From assembly GCA_016946835.1 (NCBI GenBank), contig JACVTC010000008.1:1330001-1362500 (forward strand): a stretch of DNA of 32,500 nucleotides. The letters run 5' to 3'. Each line of letters opens with the position of its first letter. Within the stretch, counting starts at the first letter, position 1. The stretch is from Neocallimastix lanati (nom. inval.). Taxonomy: Eukaryota > Neocallimastigomycota > Neocallimastigomycetes > Neocallimastigales > Neocallimastigaceae. Made by a program: the position numbers and the translations under genes. Under the pieces are notes generated by a model that saw only the letters and a program-made list of their open reading frames with translations, was not told the origin of the DNA and searched no databases. Of the stretch, positions 10,947 to 21,900 are shown in pieces.

Positions 10947-13155
10947 GAATGTGAAGCATTTCGACATAATTTATGTATAATCATCATAAATTTTTGTACA
11001 ATGTGTATAATAAATGTAATACGCCACTATTTTCAACGTATATTTTTATTTATTGTATTTTAGCATTAAAAAAATAAAATAAAAACAAAAAAAGAATAAA
11101 TAAGTTTTCTGTTGAGAATTTTATTTTATTTTTATTTTTTTTTAATTTTATTTTATTATTATATTTTATTATTAAATATTTTAATAATAAAACCTTTCCA
11201 TTTTATTTTATTCAAATAAAATAAATAAAATTATATATTTTATTATTAAATTAATTAAATAATAGAATAAAATTTATTATAATATTAAATATTTATTATT
11301 AATAAAATTTAAATATTGATATTGATATTAATAAAATATTTTGACATTGATATTAATAAAATATATTGATATTGATATAAATATAATTTAAACTATATAT
11401 ATTCTAGTTAATTATTATTCATAAATTTAGAGTGTGTTTAATTCTATTAAACATTTATGCCATAAATCAATGATATCATTTTTATCACATTTTTTATCAA
11501 TTAATTCTGATTCCTTTTTTTTTGTATTTTTTAATGAAATCATTGATTTCATCAGTTTTTGTTAATATTCTTTTTTTTTCCAAACTCCTTCAATTTTCCT
11601 TTTGTAATTATTGTAAGATAAAGATTCTTCTCTTTTTAAATGATAAATCAATTCATAGAAAGAAGGATTTTTGTAAAACAATTTTTTTTAAGTAATTGTT
11701 AAAAGATTCTGATGCATTATTTATTATGTGGTTTATATCGTTATAATAATTCCAATATTGAATATCATATTTATATAAATAAGTCTTATTAAAATATTCC
11801 AAAAAATTTAAAAAATGGAAATAATTATATATTTGACATATAATTTTAATATAATTATAAATATCAAATATATATTCAGGATTTATAAAAGGAAAATTTG
11901 TAATAGCTTTATAAAACAAATAAATTTTATGATTACTTTCAACTTCATTATAACATAATTTGTTTTTTTTTTTGAACTTCTAACGATCTTTTATAATGCC
12001 ATACACAATATTTAATAGTAATATTAGGAAATATTTTAATGGCAGCATTGGATATACCTTTTTCAAAATCGCAAAATTTTTGGGGTAACTATAATATTAT
12101 TATTATATTTACTTGCATTTTTTTTCAATTCTTCAAATAATAATTCATAGGTTACTTGTTCTTTATTATTTAATATAAATAGTGATGTAGTGAAAAAACT
12201 ATTTTTTCTGGAGCATATACTCTTATTATAAATACTTGATAACCAAATATTGTTGCAATATAAAATGTACCATCAGCAAACATATTTTCGTTGTATTTAA
12301 TAAGCAATTCTGTTTGGAATGGGGAATGATGATTGAAAAATTATAATATTAGAATTTTTAAATATCATGAAATTTTCTTCTCTTTCGTTTATATAATATT
12401 CAGATTCATCTGGAATTTCATTAAATTTTGATATATTAGGAGGTAGTTGTTTTTTTATATATCTTGATATTTAGGATTTAATTGGATTATATTCAGAGCA
12501 TATCAATCCAATTTCTTCAGATACTTCATTATATATATGTTTTGGATTTATATCAAATGGGATTGAGGTTTTTCTAATTTCATTTTTCATTTTATATTTT
12601 ACTACTGATACAAGTGCATCATATTCTTTTCCTGGATGAGTATGTTTGTTTTCATATTTTATTACTTTATTATTATCATATTGAATAATGTATGATTTAC
12701 ATTTTTTAACTGTTTTATATTCAGTACATTTGATTACTTTTGTATTATTCGTTATATACTATAAATTAAATTTATATTTTCTGTTTACAATGATTTGGTT
12801 TTTTTCTTTATTAGTTTCATTTATTTCTAATTGATCATCCATTTATTATAAATATTTTAAATTAAAAGTTTTATTTTTTAATTTTTTTTTGTTCTAATCT
12901 ATTTTTTTATCTTATATTTTGCTTTATTCTTTTTTTTTTATTTTTTATTTTACTTTATTATTTATTCTTTTTTTTTTATTTTTTATTTTACTTTATTATT
13001 TATTTTTTTTTTTACTATAAATGTTAATAAAATTAAATATAAAAAAAAAAAAAAAATAAAAAATAAATTTAACCCTAATCATTTATTTTTACAAGCCACA
13101 TTATAATACATTAATAAATGATCAAACATAAATTATGTCGAAATGCAATACTCCC
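10947..13155 (-). mobile_element. Mutator-like DNA transposon (MULE), copy 1
   Basis: A 2.2-kb element with 30-bp terminal inverted repeats at 10947-10976 and 13126-13155. The inner 21 bp (GCATTTCGACATAATTTATGT) are identical and the outer 9 bp match at 3 positions, with exactly the same offset from the flanking 9-bp duplications. It carries a decayed transposase on the minus strand. Subterminal DNA includes an ACGCCA motif at 11021-11026 shared with copy 2. A T-rich stretch with two tandem copies of a roughly 40-bp motif (about 12925-13010) lies upstream of the transposase. Confidence 0.86.
11427..12842 (-). pseudogene. MULE transposase with FLYWCH-like zinc finger (frame-broken)
   Basis: Starts MDDQLEINETNKEKNQ and contains an N-terminal Cys/His region (KCTEYKTVKKCKSYI followed by THPGKEYD) that resembles the FLYWCH/WRKY-like DNA-binding fingers of fungal MULE transposases. 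The catalytic core is recognisable in pieces: the first Asp in FADGTF (codon at 12272-12274), then TTSLFILNNKEQVTYELLF; the second Asp in CDFEKGISNAA (12068-12070), followed by the CVWH zinc motif (about 11998-12011); and the third acidic residue in INNASESFNNYLK (Glu codon 11707-11709). The C-terminus reads IDLWHKCLIELNTL, then TAA. Two in-frame stops in the N-terminal half and at least three frame changes make it non-functional as it stands. Copy 2 encodes the same family, with a matching C-terminal region. Confidence 0.85.
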
Positions 13156-13164
13156 TTTGAGATA
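13156..13164. repeat. 9-bp target-site duplication of MULE copy 1, right
   Basis: TTTGAGATA, identical to 10938-10946. The next base (13165) begins the target duplication of MULE copy 2. Confidence 0.88.
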
Positions 13165-13173
13165 CCCAAATAT
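13165..13173. repeat. 9-bp target-site duplication of MULE copy 2, left
   Basis: CCCAAATAT here equals 16926-16934. The preceding A also matches, so the duplication could be counted as 10 bp. Confidence 0.83.
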
Positions 13174-13289
13174 GAATGTGGTTCATTTCGCCAATTTTTA
13201 TAATACAAATTTTTAATACGCCATTTATTTTTAATGGCTTGTAAAATTTTTTGTTAACGCCATAAAAAATTTTAATACAATTATATGTA

Positions 13290-14074
13290 AAAAAAATAAA
13301 TGTATAAATAAATAAACAAACAAATAAATAAATAAAGAATGTAATAAGTATATAAAATAAAATAAAATAAATAGTAGAATATGAATATAAAGTACAGATT
13401 GAATAAAATAAAATAAAATAAAATAAAATAAAATAAAATAAAATATATATTGAATGTAATAATATAAAAGTTCAAGTATATAAAATAAAATAAAATAAAA
13501 TAAATAGTAGAATATTAAATAAAAAGTACAGATTGAATAAAATAAAATAAAATAAAATAAAATAAAATAAAATAAAATAAATAGTAGAATATTAAATAAA
13601 AAGTACAGATTGAATAAAATAAAATAAAATAAAATAAAATAAAATAAAATAAATAGTAGAATATTAAATAAAAAGTACAGATTGAATAAAATAAAATAAA
13701 ATAAAATAAAATAAAATAAAATAAAATAAAATAAAATAAAATAAAATAAAATAAAATATATATTGAATGTAATAATATAAAAGTTCAAGTATATAAAATA
13801 AAATAAAATAAAATAAAATAAAATAAATAGTAAAATATGAATATAAAGTACAGATTGAATAAAATAAAATAAAATAAAATAAATAATAGAATATGAATAT
13901 AAATACAGATTGAATAAAATAAAATAAAATAAAATAAAATAAAATAAAATAAAATAAAATAAAATAAAATAAAATAAAATAAAATAAAATAAAATAAAAT
14001 AAAATAAAATAAAATAAAATAAAATAAAATAAAATAAAATAAAATAAAATAAAATAAAATAAAATAAAATAAAT
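13290..14074. repeat. Left arm of inverted (AAAAT)n composite satellite
   Basis: Blocks of AAAAT pentamers separated by spacers. One spacer contains AGTACAGATTGAAT (at 13391, 13525, 13602, 13674, 13847 and, slightly altered, near 13900). The other contains ATTGAATGTAATAATATAAA (near 13450 and 13766). Neighbouring units differ in length by whole pentamers (for example spacings of 77 and 72), as replication slippage would give. The arm ends in a pure run of about 160 bp. Confidence 0.93.
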
Positions 14075-14297
14075 ATCTAATATTATTTTTTATTAAAGAA
14101 TATTACAGATCGATCATTGTCTTAGAAATGAAAATTTTTTACATTTTTATTGCATTCAATTGATGATGTAATTTAATATATAAAACAATATTATTGTTAA
14201 TAATTTCACTAAATATAAATGATTTTTTTGCTTTCTAACATATATAATTAAATAAAACATTTTATTTTTAAAAATAAATTGTCTTTAATAATCTTTA

Positions 14298-15425
14298 ATA
14301 AAAATAATAATAAATATTTATTTTATTTTATTTTATATGCTTGTACTTTTATATTATTACATTCAATATTTATTTTATTTTATTTTATTCAATCTGTACT
14401 TTATATTCATATTTCTACTATTTATTTTATTTTATTTTATTCAATCTGTACTTTATATTCATATTTCTACTATTTATTTTATTTTATTTTATTCAATCTG
14501 TACTTTATATTCATATTTCAACTATTTATTTTATTTTATTTTATTTTATTTTATTTTATTTTATTTTATTTTATTTTATTTTATTTTATTTTATTTTATT
14601 TTATTTTATTTTATTTTATTTTATTTTATTTTATTTTATTTTATTTTATTTTATTTTATTTTATTTTATTTTATTTTATTTTATTTTATTTTATTTTATT
14701 TTATTTTATTTTATATTATTTTATATTATTTTATTTTATTTTATTTTATTTTATTTTATTCCATCTATAATTTATATTTAATATTCTACTATTTATTTTA
14801 TTTTATTTTATTTTATATACTTGAACTTTTATATTATTACATTCAATATATATTTTATTTTATATACTTGAACTTTTATATTATTACATTCAATATATAT
14901 TTTATTTTATATACTTGAACTTTTATATTATTACATTCAATATATATTTTATTTTATATACTTGAACTTTTATATTATTACATTCAATATATATTTTATT
15001 TTATATACTTGAACTTTTATATTATTACATTCAATATATATTTTATTTTATATACTTGAACTTTTATATTATTACATTCAATATATATTTTATTTTATAT
15101 ACTTGAACTTTTATATTATTACATTCAATATATATTTTATTTTATATACTTGAACTTTTATATTATTACATTCAATATATATTTTATTTTATATACTTGA
15201 ACTTTTATATTATTACATTCAATATATATTTTATTTTATATACTTGAACTTTTATATTATTACATTCAATATATATTTTATTTTATTTTATTTTATTTTA
15301 TTTTATTTTATTTTATTTTATTTTATTTTATTTTATTTTATTTTATTTTATTTTATTTTATTTTATTTTATTTTATTTTATTTTATTTTGTATACTTGTA
15401 CTTATATTATTGCATTCTTTATTTA
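14298..15425. repeat. Right arm of the inverted satellite: (ATTTT)n blocks, 52-bp and 47-bp minisatellites
   Basis: Complementary in motif content to the left arm. Three units of 52-bp period carry TTCAATCTGTACTTTATATT (14388-14530). A pure (ATTTT)n run of about 180 bp follows (14528-14710). Then come ten copies of a 47-bp unit (14815-15290) and a further pentamer run. The outer edge CATTCTTTATTTATTTATTT (to about 15425) mirrors AAATAAATAAATAAAGAATG at the outer edge of the left arm. Confidence 0.93.
14815..15290. repeat. 47-bp tandem minisatellite, about 10 near-identical copies
   Basis: The marker ACTTGAAC recurs at 14819, 14866, 14913, 14960, 15007, 15054, 15101, 15148, 15195 and 15242, a strict 47-bp period. 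By eye the units show no divergence, implying recent amplification or homogenisation. Confidence 0.95.
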
Positions 15426-15548
15426 TTTATTTTTTTTTATTTACAAACAATTGAAAAACTAATTTTTCAAAATTAATAAGAATAATATTGGATAATTAAT
15501 ATAAAAATTTTAATTATATAATTAAAAAATACTTATAAAAATATAGAA

Positions 15549-16634
15549 ATGGAAGAAAATCTAATTATTGATGTGAGTCTAACAAAGGAAAAAAATAAAT
15601 TATTATTAATAAAAATATAAATTTAATTTTTCGTATATAACAAAGGAAAAAAATAAATTATTATTAATAAAAAATATAAATTTAATTTTTCGTATATAAG
15701 AAAAGATAATTCCAAAGTTTATGTACCGAAATAAATGTAAATCTTTTATTATTTTAAATGATAAGAAAGAAATCTTAAAATATGATAGTTCGCATAATCA
15801 TCCTAAAAAAGAATACGATGTATCTCTATCTATAATGAAACATAAAATTAAAAATGGAATTGAAAAAAGTTCAATTCCTTTTGGTATAAAAATAAAATCC
15901 CTATATAATAAAATTTCTAAAGAAATGAGATTTATATGTCCAGAATATAATTCAATTAAATCCCAAATATCAAGAAATTTAAATAAAAAACTACCATCCA
16001 ATTTAATAACATTTACTGAAATTCCTAATAAATCTAAATATTATAAACCAAAGCGAGGTGAAAATTTTATTATATTCAAAAAATACTAATTTAATAATTT
16101 TTCAATCCCTTTTTCAAGTAAAATTATTTAGAATATAATGATGATATATTTGTTGATGGACATTTTTTATTGCCCCTAAATTTAGTTATCAAATATTTAT
16201 TACAAGAACTTACGCTAAAGAGTTAGATAGTTTTTATACTACTTCTTTTGCAATATTAAAAAATAAAGAACAAGAAACATGTAAAATATTATTTAAAAAA
16301 TTAAAAAAAAAATGCTAATACGTGTAACAATAATATTATAATTGCAGAATCACTCAATAGTTATTTAAATAATTTATTTCCAACAAAACCATCTTATTAT
16401 GAATTAATAGATAAATTAAATGAACTTGAACATTTACCATATTATGATTATCAAAGAAAAATAAGAGGAATTTGGAAAATAAAAAAAAGAGCAATAAATA
16501 AAACTAATGAAATCAGTGTCTTAATTGAACGCTACAAAAATATTGAAGCCAAGTTAATTAATGCTAAATGGGATAGAAATAATACTATTAATTTGTGGTT
16601 TGATTGTTTAACTGATTTAAATAATATATTATAA
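15549..16634 (+). pseudogene. MULE transposase, internally deleted copy
   Basis: Begins MEENLIIDVSLTKEK and is soon broken by a 58-bp tandem duplication carrying stops. A clean open stretch of 122 codons (15721-16089) then holds the Cys/His finger end (CKSFIIL...SHNHPKKEYD) and SSIPFGIKIKSLYNKISKEM. After a frame change the first catalytic Asp is seen in FVDGHF (codon 16155-16157), then FYTTSFAILKNKEQ. Next, NNNIIIAESLNSYL joins the end of this block directly to the third-motif region (Glu codon 16347-16349). In copy 1 the same two blocks are roughly 370-390 nt apart, so the segment with the second Asp (DFEKG) and the CVWH motif has been deleted here. The C-terminus (PSYYELIDKL, YDYQRKIRGIW, INLWFDCLTDLNNIL) parallels copy 1. 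Confidence 0.82.
15582..15697. repeat. 58-bp tandem duplication within the transposase
   Basis: Two head-to-tail copies beginning ACAAAGGAAAAAAATAAATT (15582 and 15640) and ending TTTCGTATATA, differing by one A. It introduces stops into the transposase reading frame. Confidence 0.9.
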
Positions 16635-16893
16635 ATATTATTTTATAATAAATAATTAAGAAATGAGGAATAACCAAACGAAATAATAATAATTCTTTAA
16701 TTCGAAAATTTAATTTATAAAGCTTAATAAATTTATACAGTTTAAATAAATATTCAAATGCGTCTCTATAATTAATAATTTTATCATTATAATTATTTTT
16801 TTTTAATAATATTTAAATAAAAGAATTATTATTAATAATATTTATATTTTTAATAACATTTATATTTTTATATAATTCTTTTGTTAATATATA

Positions 16894-16917
16894 CATCACG
16901 TGAAAATTGGCGTGATG
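16894..16917. other. Subterminal hairpin in MULE copy 2
   Basis: CATCACG and CGTGATG form a 7-bp inverted repeat around a 10-nt loop just inside the right end. CACGTG palindromes sit at 16897-16902 (inside) and 16946-16951 (outside the element). Confidence 0.55.
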
Positions 16918-16925
16918 CAACATCA

Positions 16926-16934
16926 CCCAAATAT
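16926..16934. repeat. 9-bp target-site duplication of MULE copy 2, right
   Basis: CCCAAATAT, identical to 13165-13173. Confidence 0.83.
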
Positions 16935-17702
16935 CACAAATAAATCACGTGGTATATAAAATATGTGGCTTTAGTTATTATGTGCTACATAGTATTATTT
17001 TATTGTATTATTTTGTTACTTCAATTTTTAAATTAATTATTAAGTGAATTATTAAATAAATCATATAATGGTTAGATTTTATGATTTTAATTCTTTTATT
17101 TAAATGTTATTAATAAATAAATTATATAAAAATATAAATGTTATTAATAATTATTCTTTTGTTTAAATGCTATTAATAAAGAAATTATTTTAAAATATAA
17201 GTACCACATTCAGATATATAAAATGTAATATTTTTCTCTTTGTTAACCATAGTACTTAATAATTTATTTACTATATTTATATAAAATTTTTTATTATTAA
17301 TTTTTTTTTATTTTATTTTTAATTATTTTTTTTAATTTATTTATTTATTTTTATTTTTATTAGTACATTACTAATTATATTTTTTCTAAGTTTTTTTTTT
17401 TTTTTTTAAATTTTTATTAATGCTTTACCTAATATTTTATTTTATTTTACATAAGAAAGCCTTCAAAATAAAATTTTTATTATAAATATTATATCTATTA
17501 CATTTTATTTTTAAAATTCATTAACTGATTTAAATATTAATTTTATTTTTTATTTTTTTTTTGTACTTGTTTATTTATTTATTTATTGAATCATATAATT
17601 AAATGTATTCTTGTTTATATCCATTTGATTATTATTATTATTGATTTTTTTTTTTTTTTTCTTTCTTATTTGTATTTTTAATTTTTTTTTTTTTTTTTTT
17701 TA

Positions 17703-17784
<82 letters not shown>

Positions 17785-17795
17785 TTTACTACTAC

Positions 17796-17826
<31 letters not shown>

Positions 17827-18930
17827 TATTGTTCATTAAAAGTTAATTAATATTGCATATCAGCTATAAAAATTATAGCACACTCTCAATAAATATAATT
17901 TTAAATAATTTCTTATGTATAGTATATTTTAGTTGATTTAAAAAAAAAATATTTCCCCTTTTTTCAACTTTATAACTTTAAAATAGTTTTTTTTTTTTTT
18001 TTTTTTTTTAATGCTTTTATACCTATTGTTTACTCTTAAAATTACGTTTGCATTTTTTTTCTTTTTTTAAAAAAAATATTATTAAAAATTTATATATATA
18101 ATCACTAAAAATGTTTAAAAGAAATATATTTCAAAAAAAAAAAAAAAAAGCATTTTTTTTTTTTTTTTATTATTATTATAATTATTATTTTTATTTTTAA
18201 AAAATATATATATTGAAAATTTTATTTTAAACTATTTATTATTATTATTATCACTATCACTATTATTATAATCACTATATTTAAATTCTATTATCTAAGA
18301 TTTTTGTTTTATTGGTTCAATTTATTTTACGTTATTTTATTTTTTCTTTTCAATTATTCTTTATTTATATACAATTTATTTATTCAATTTATCTATATTT
18401 ATATATATATATATTTTTTTTATTTTTTTTATTTTTTTTTTTATCATTATTTAAACTTTAATAATAAAATAAAAAAAGTAAATAAATGAAATAAAAAAAA
18501 ATAAAAAAAATAAAATAAAATAAAAATAATAATAAGCATATAAATAATAATAATTTACAAATTAAATAAATAAATTAGATATTTAAAGAATTTCAATGGA
18601 AAAAGAAAAAAAAAATGTATATTTAAATAAATAAAAAAAAATAATACAGTTAAGATATCTATAATATATAATATATATAAAATATTCCAATAAAATTATC
18701 TTAGTTTTATTATTAGTACTATCGTTATTATGTGTATTATTAATAGTATTATATTCTTTTTAGAAATAATAATAATAATTATAATAAATATGTTTACTAT
18801 TTTTAATATATATTTAACTCATTATTTAAGAATATAAAAATTGCTATTAATTATTACAATATTGATAAGTCTTTAAAAATTTGAAATAAATTAAAAAAAA
18901 AAAAAATTATTATCATTTTTTTTATAAAAT
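16935..18930. other. Intergenic, A+T-rich
   Basis: No gene seen. Holds an (ATT)n tract (17704-17830, with a few ACT units), several poly-T runs and short TA repeats. The open frames here are poly-Ile/Phe translations of these repeats. Confidence 0.8.
17704..17830. repeat. (ATT)n microsatellite with ACT interruption
   Basis: About 26 ATT units, then a short TTTTTACTACTACT interruption, then about 11 more. Confidence 0.93.
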
Positions 18931-21900
18931 TTATTTCATTTGTTGACGTTCAAGTTCTTCAACCTAATATCAATAAAAAAAAATATTTAATTAGTTTTAC
19001 GTAATAAATATTATATTAATAACTCTTAATAAATAATTAGAAATACTTACAGTAATATATTGTGTTGGACTATTTCCAATATTTTCTAAATTGATAATTT
19101 TAAATATATAATCAAATAATTAATTTATTTATTAAATAATATATGTAGCATTTTATTATATTTCAGAAAAAAAAAATAAAAATAAAAGGAATTGTGAAAT
19201 GTAATAAAATATTTATATATTATTAAAAGTAAAATAATAAAAATAAAAAAATAAAAAATAAATAAATAATGAAGTATAATAAAAATTAATGTATTAAAGT
19301 ATTAATGATTAGTATTAGTAAAAATAATATAAAACTAATAATTACCAGATAACATCATAGATACTGGTATACTTCTTCTTGTCATAAGCATTTGCTGTTG
19401 AGATTGTTGAGTTGCCATATTTGAAATCATTCCTGGGTATATTCCTTGAGGAAGTGAAAATGACTGTTGTTCATTTTGAAATTGAGGTGGGATTTGAAGT
19501 TGTGGTGGTAAGTTTTGATTAAATTGTAAAATCATATTTGGATTTGGTTGTGGTGAATCCATAAAATTTTGATTTTGTTGTATCATTGGAATTGGTGGTC
19601 TTTGCTTCATAAATTGAGGTGGAAGCATTTCTTCTTTATTCATCGAAAATTGATCGTATATATTATTATTGAATCCCATCATTGGTAATTGATTCATAAC
19701 ATTTGGATTATTCATTCCTTGGCTAAATGGTAAATTATTCATATTCATATTCATATTCATATTAATATTCATATTCATATTGTTATTAATATTATTCATT
19801 TCCATTACAGGTGTTTCTAATTCAATCAAAAAACATATATATTAATAAATAAATAATAAGCATAACATTATAGTTTTATTCAAATTATTATAAATATTTT
19901 TATTAATAAAAAAAATAATATAATAATAATATTAATAATAAAAATTTATTAATTTTGACAAATTACTCATTGGTTCATATTGAACATTAACAGCTTTTGG
20001 TGGCTCAATTTCATCAATTTCATCATTTTGTACATTACTCTTATCATTCATAATATTACTACCTAATTTAGAATCAATTGTATGTTGAACTAGATTTTGA
20101 AGTATTTGAGATGATGATTGCTTGGTTGAAAGTGAATTCTTCTTTTGTTTTGGAGCTTCATTTATTTTATTATTCATAACATTATTTTCAAATTGTTTTC
20201 TTGTTTCATTATTGCTTTTAGTTTGTTTCATGACTGGTGGAGATTGTAATTCTGGATATTGTTCATTATTCAATGGCACAGGTCCAGTTGGTGAATTTAT
20301 ATAAACTGTCTGACCTACAGGACTATGAATTAATTCATTTGGATTTAATCCTTGTATATTATTATCACTTGTAGCTAATTTAACACTCTTTTATATATAT
20401 ATATATATATGTTTTTTATTGTTAATAAATTAGAAATTAAATATATAATATTATAATTCATATTAGAAATAAACATAAAAAATAAAATAAAATAAAATAA
20501 AAAAATAAAATTTACATTAATAATAAAAAATTATTTTATCCTTAAACATTACAAACTAAAAAAAAAACTTATTTTATAATATTATACTATTTACAAATTT
20601 TGATAAAAAAAATTTTTTTTTACCATTGATTTTGCCAATAAGTCCATTACACGATTCATAGACTCCTTATCTTGTTCAATATCTTTTTCAGTTTTTTCAT
20701 GATTTTCATTTTCTGATTTTTTTATTCCCATTGATTTTAATATATCTTCTTCAGAATAAATCTTTTTCTCAATTGGAATAGGATTTTGTTGTTGAGCTGA
20801 ATTACCCAAGTTTAATGAAAGTTGATTAAATGGTAATTGATTATTGAAATTAACTGGTGGCATATTTTGTGGAAGTGATGGCTGCTGTAATGCATTAGCT
20901 AAATTTACAGGAAGTTCATTTGGTTGATTCATATTACTTAACATATTTGGAGACTGCATTTGTTGTTGTAAATTAATTGGTAATTGTTGTAAAGGTAATG
21001 GTGGTGGATTTGTACTATTAACAATTTTTTCTGGTGGAATTGAATACTTGGAAATAAACGAATCGATAATTGAAGTATCCTCATCCTTATGAAGATTTGA
21101 AACAGAACCATTGTTAGACAAATTAACATCGTTTTCAGGAATATTTGTAAAATTTCCTGGCAGTAGTGGTGGCATATTAGTTGATGGAATAGTTTGTTCC
21201 ATTGGTGAGCTAATAGTATTGCTTTTGTTTAATAATGAAGCTGAATTTTCTAATATTGAATTAGAAACCATTAGATTTTGCATTGAATTTTGGATTGGAT
21301 TTTGAATTGGACTTTGCATTGGATTTTGCATTGGATTTTGCATTAGATTTTGAATTGGATTTTGCATTGGATTTTGAATTGGATTTTGAATTGGATTTTG
21401 CATTGGATTTTGCATTGGATTTTGCATTGGATTTTGAATTGTTTGAACATCAAAATTTGATATATGTGGGGGTGGAGGAACTTCATTTGTTCCGACTTCC
21501 ACAATGTTATCATTTGAACTTGAAAAGAATCGACTAAATTTTGATCCACTAACAGCATTTTCGGGTGATTTTCTATTTTCTGGATTATCCATTGAATATC
21601 CTATATTATCTGTAAAAATAGATTGTAATTTTTCTTTCTTATTATTTTCTAATGAATTTGTGAAATATTGATCAACAGAACTAAACATTTTATCAGATTG
21701 GTCAATATCAAAGAATTCCTTTTTTCTCTCTAGTTCTTTTAATTCATTTCTTATATTTGTCTCATTATTCAACTTTTCAATTTCATTAATCATGTTCTTA
21801 TCAGTATTATTTCTCATGTTTTCATCAAAAAACGTTTCTCTTTCATTATATTGTGATGGTTTTGATAAAGATGAAATACCTTGTCTATTGTTCATTTTTG

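Larger units (their letters stand above)
13174..16925 (+). mobile_element. Mutator-like DNA transposon (MULE), copy 2, satellite-expanded
   Basis: A 3.75-kb relative of copy 1 in the opposite orientation. Its left end matches the left end of copy 1 at 14 of the first 17 bases (GAATGTG...CATTTCG). Its right end (16900-16925, inverted) shares CGCCAATTTT and a weaker outer part with the left end, so the terminal repeats have diverged or suffered small indels. Inside are an inverted minisatellite array (about 13290-15425) and an internally deleted transposase on the plus strand (15549-16634). ACGCCA lies at 13218-13223 and 13257-13262, with its complement TGGCGT at 16908-16913. Boundaries rest mainly on the exact 9-bp duplication. 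It lacks the second catalytic Asp and cannot be autonomous. Confidence 0.78.

Noticed and set aside
14815-15290. CRISPR-like regularly spaced repeats
   Set aside because: The 47-bp units are identical throughout with no unique spacers, and the host is a eukaryote; it is a tandem minisatellite.
13231-15462. Several long open frames of repeating Phe-Tyr-Ile-Leu residues
   Set aside because: They are translations of the (AAAAT)n/(ATTTT)n satellite, open in more than one frame because the pentamer lacks stops there; not genes.
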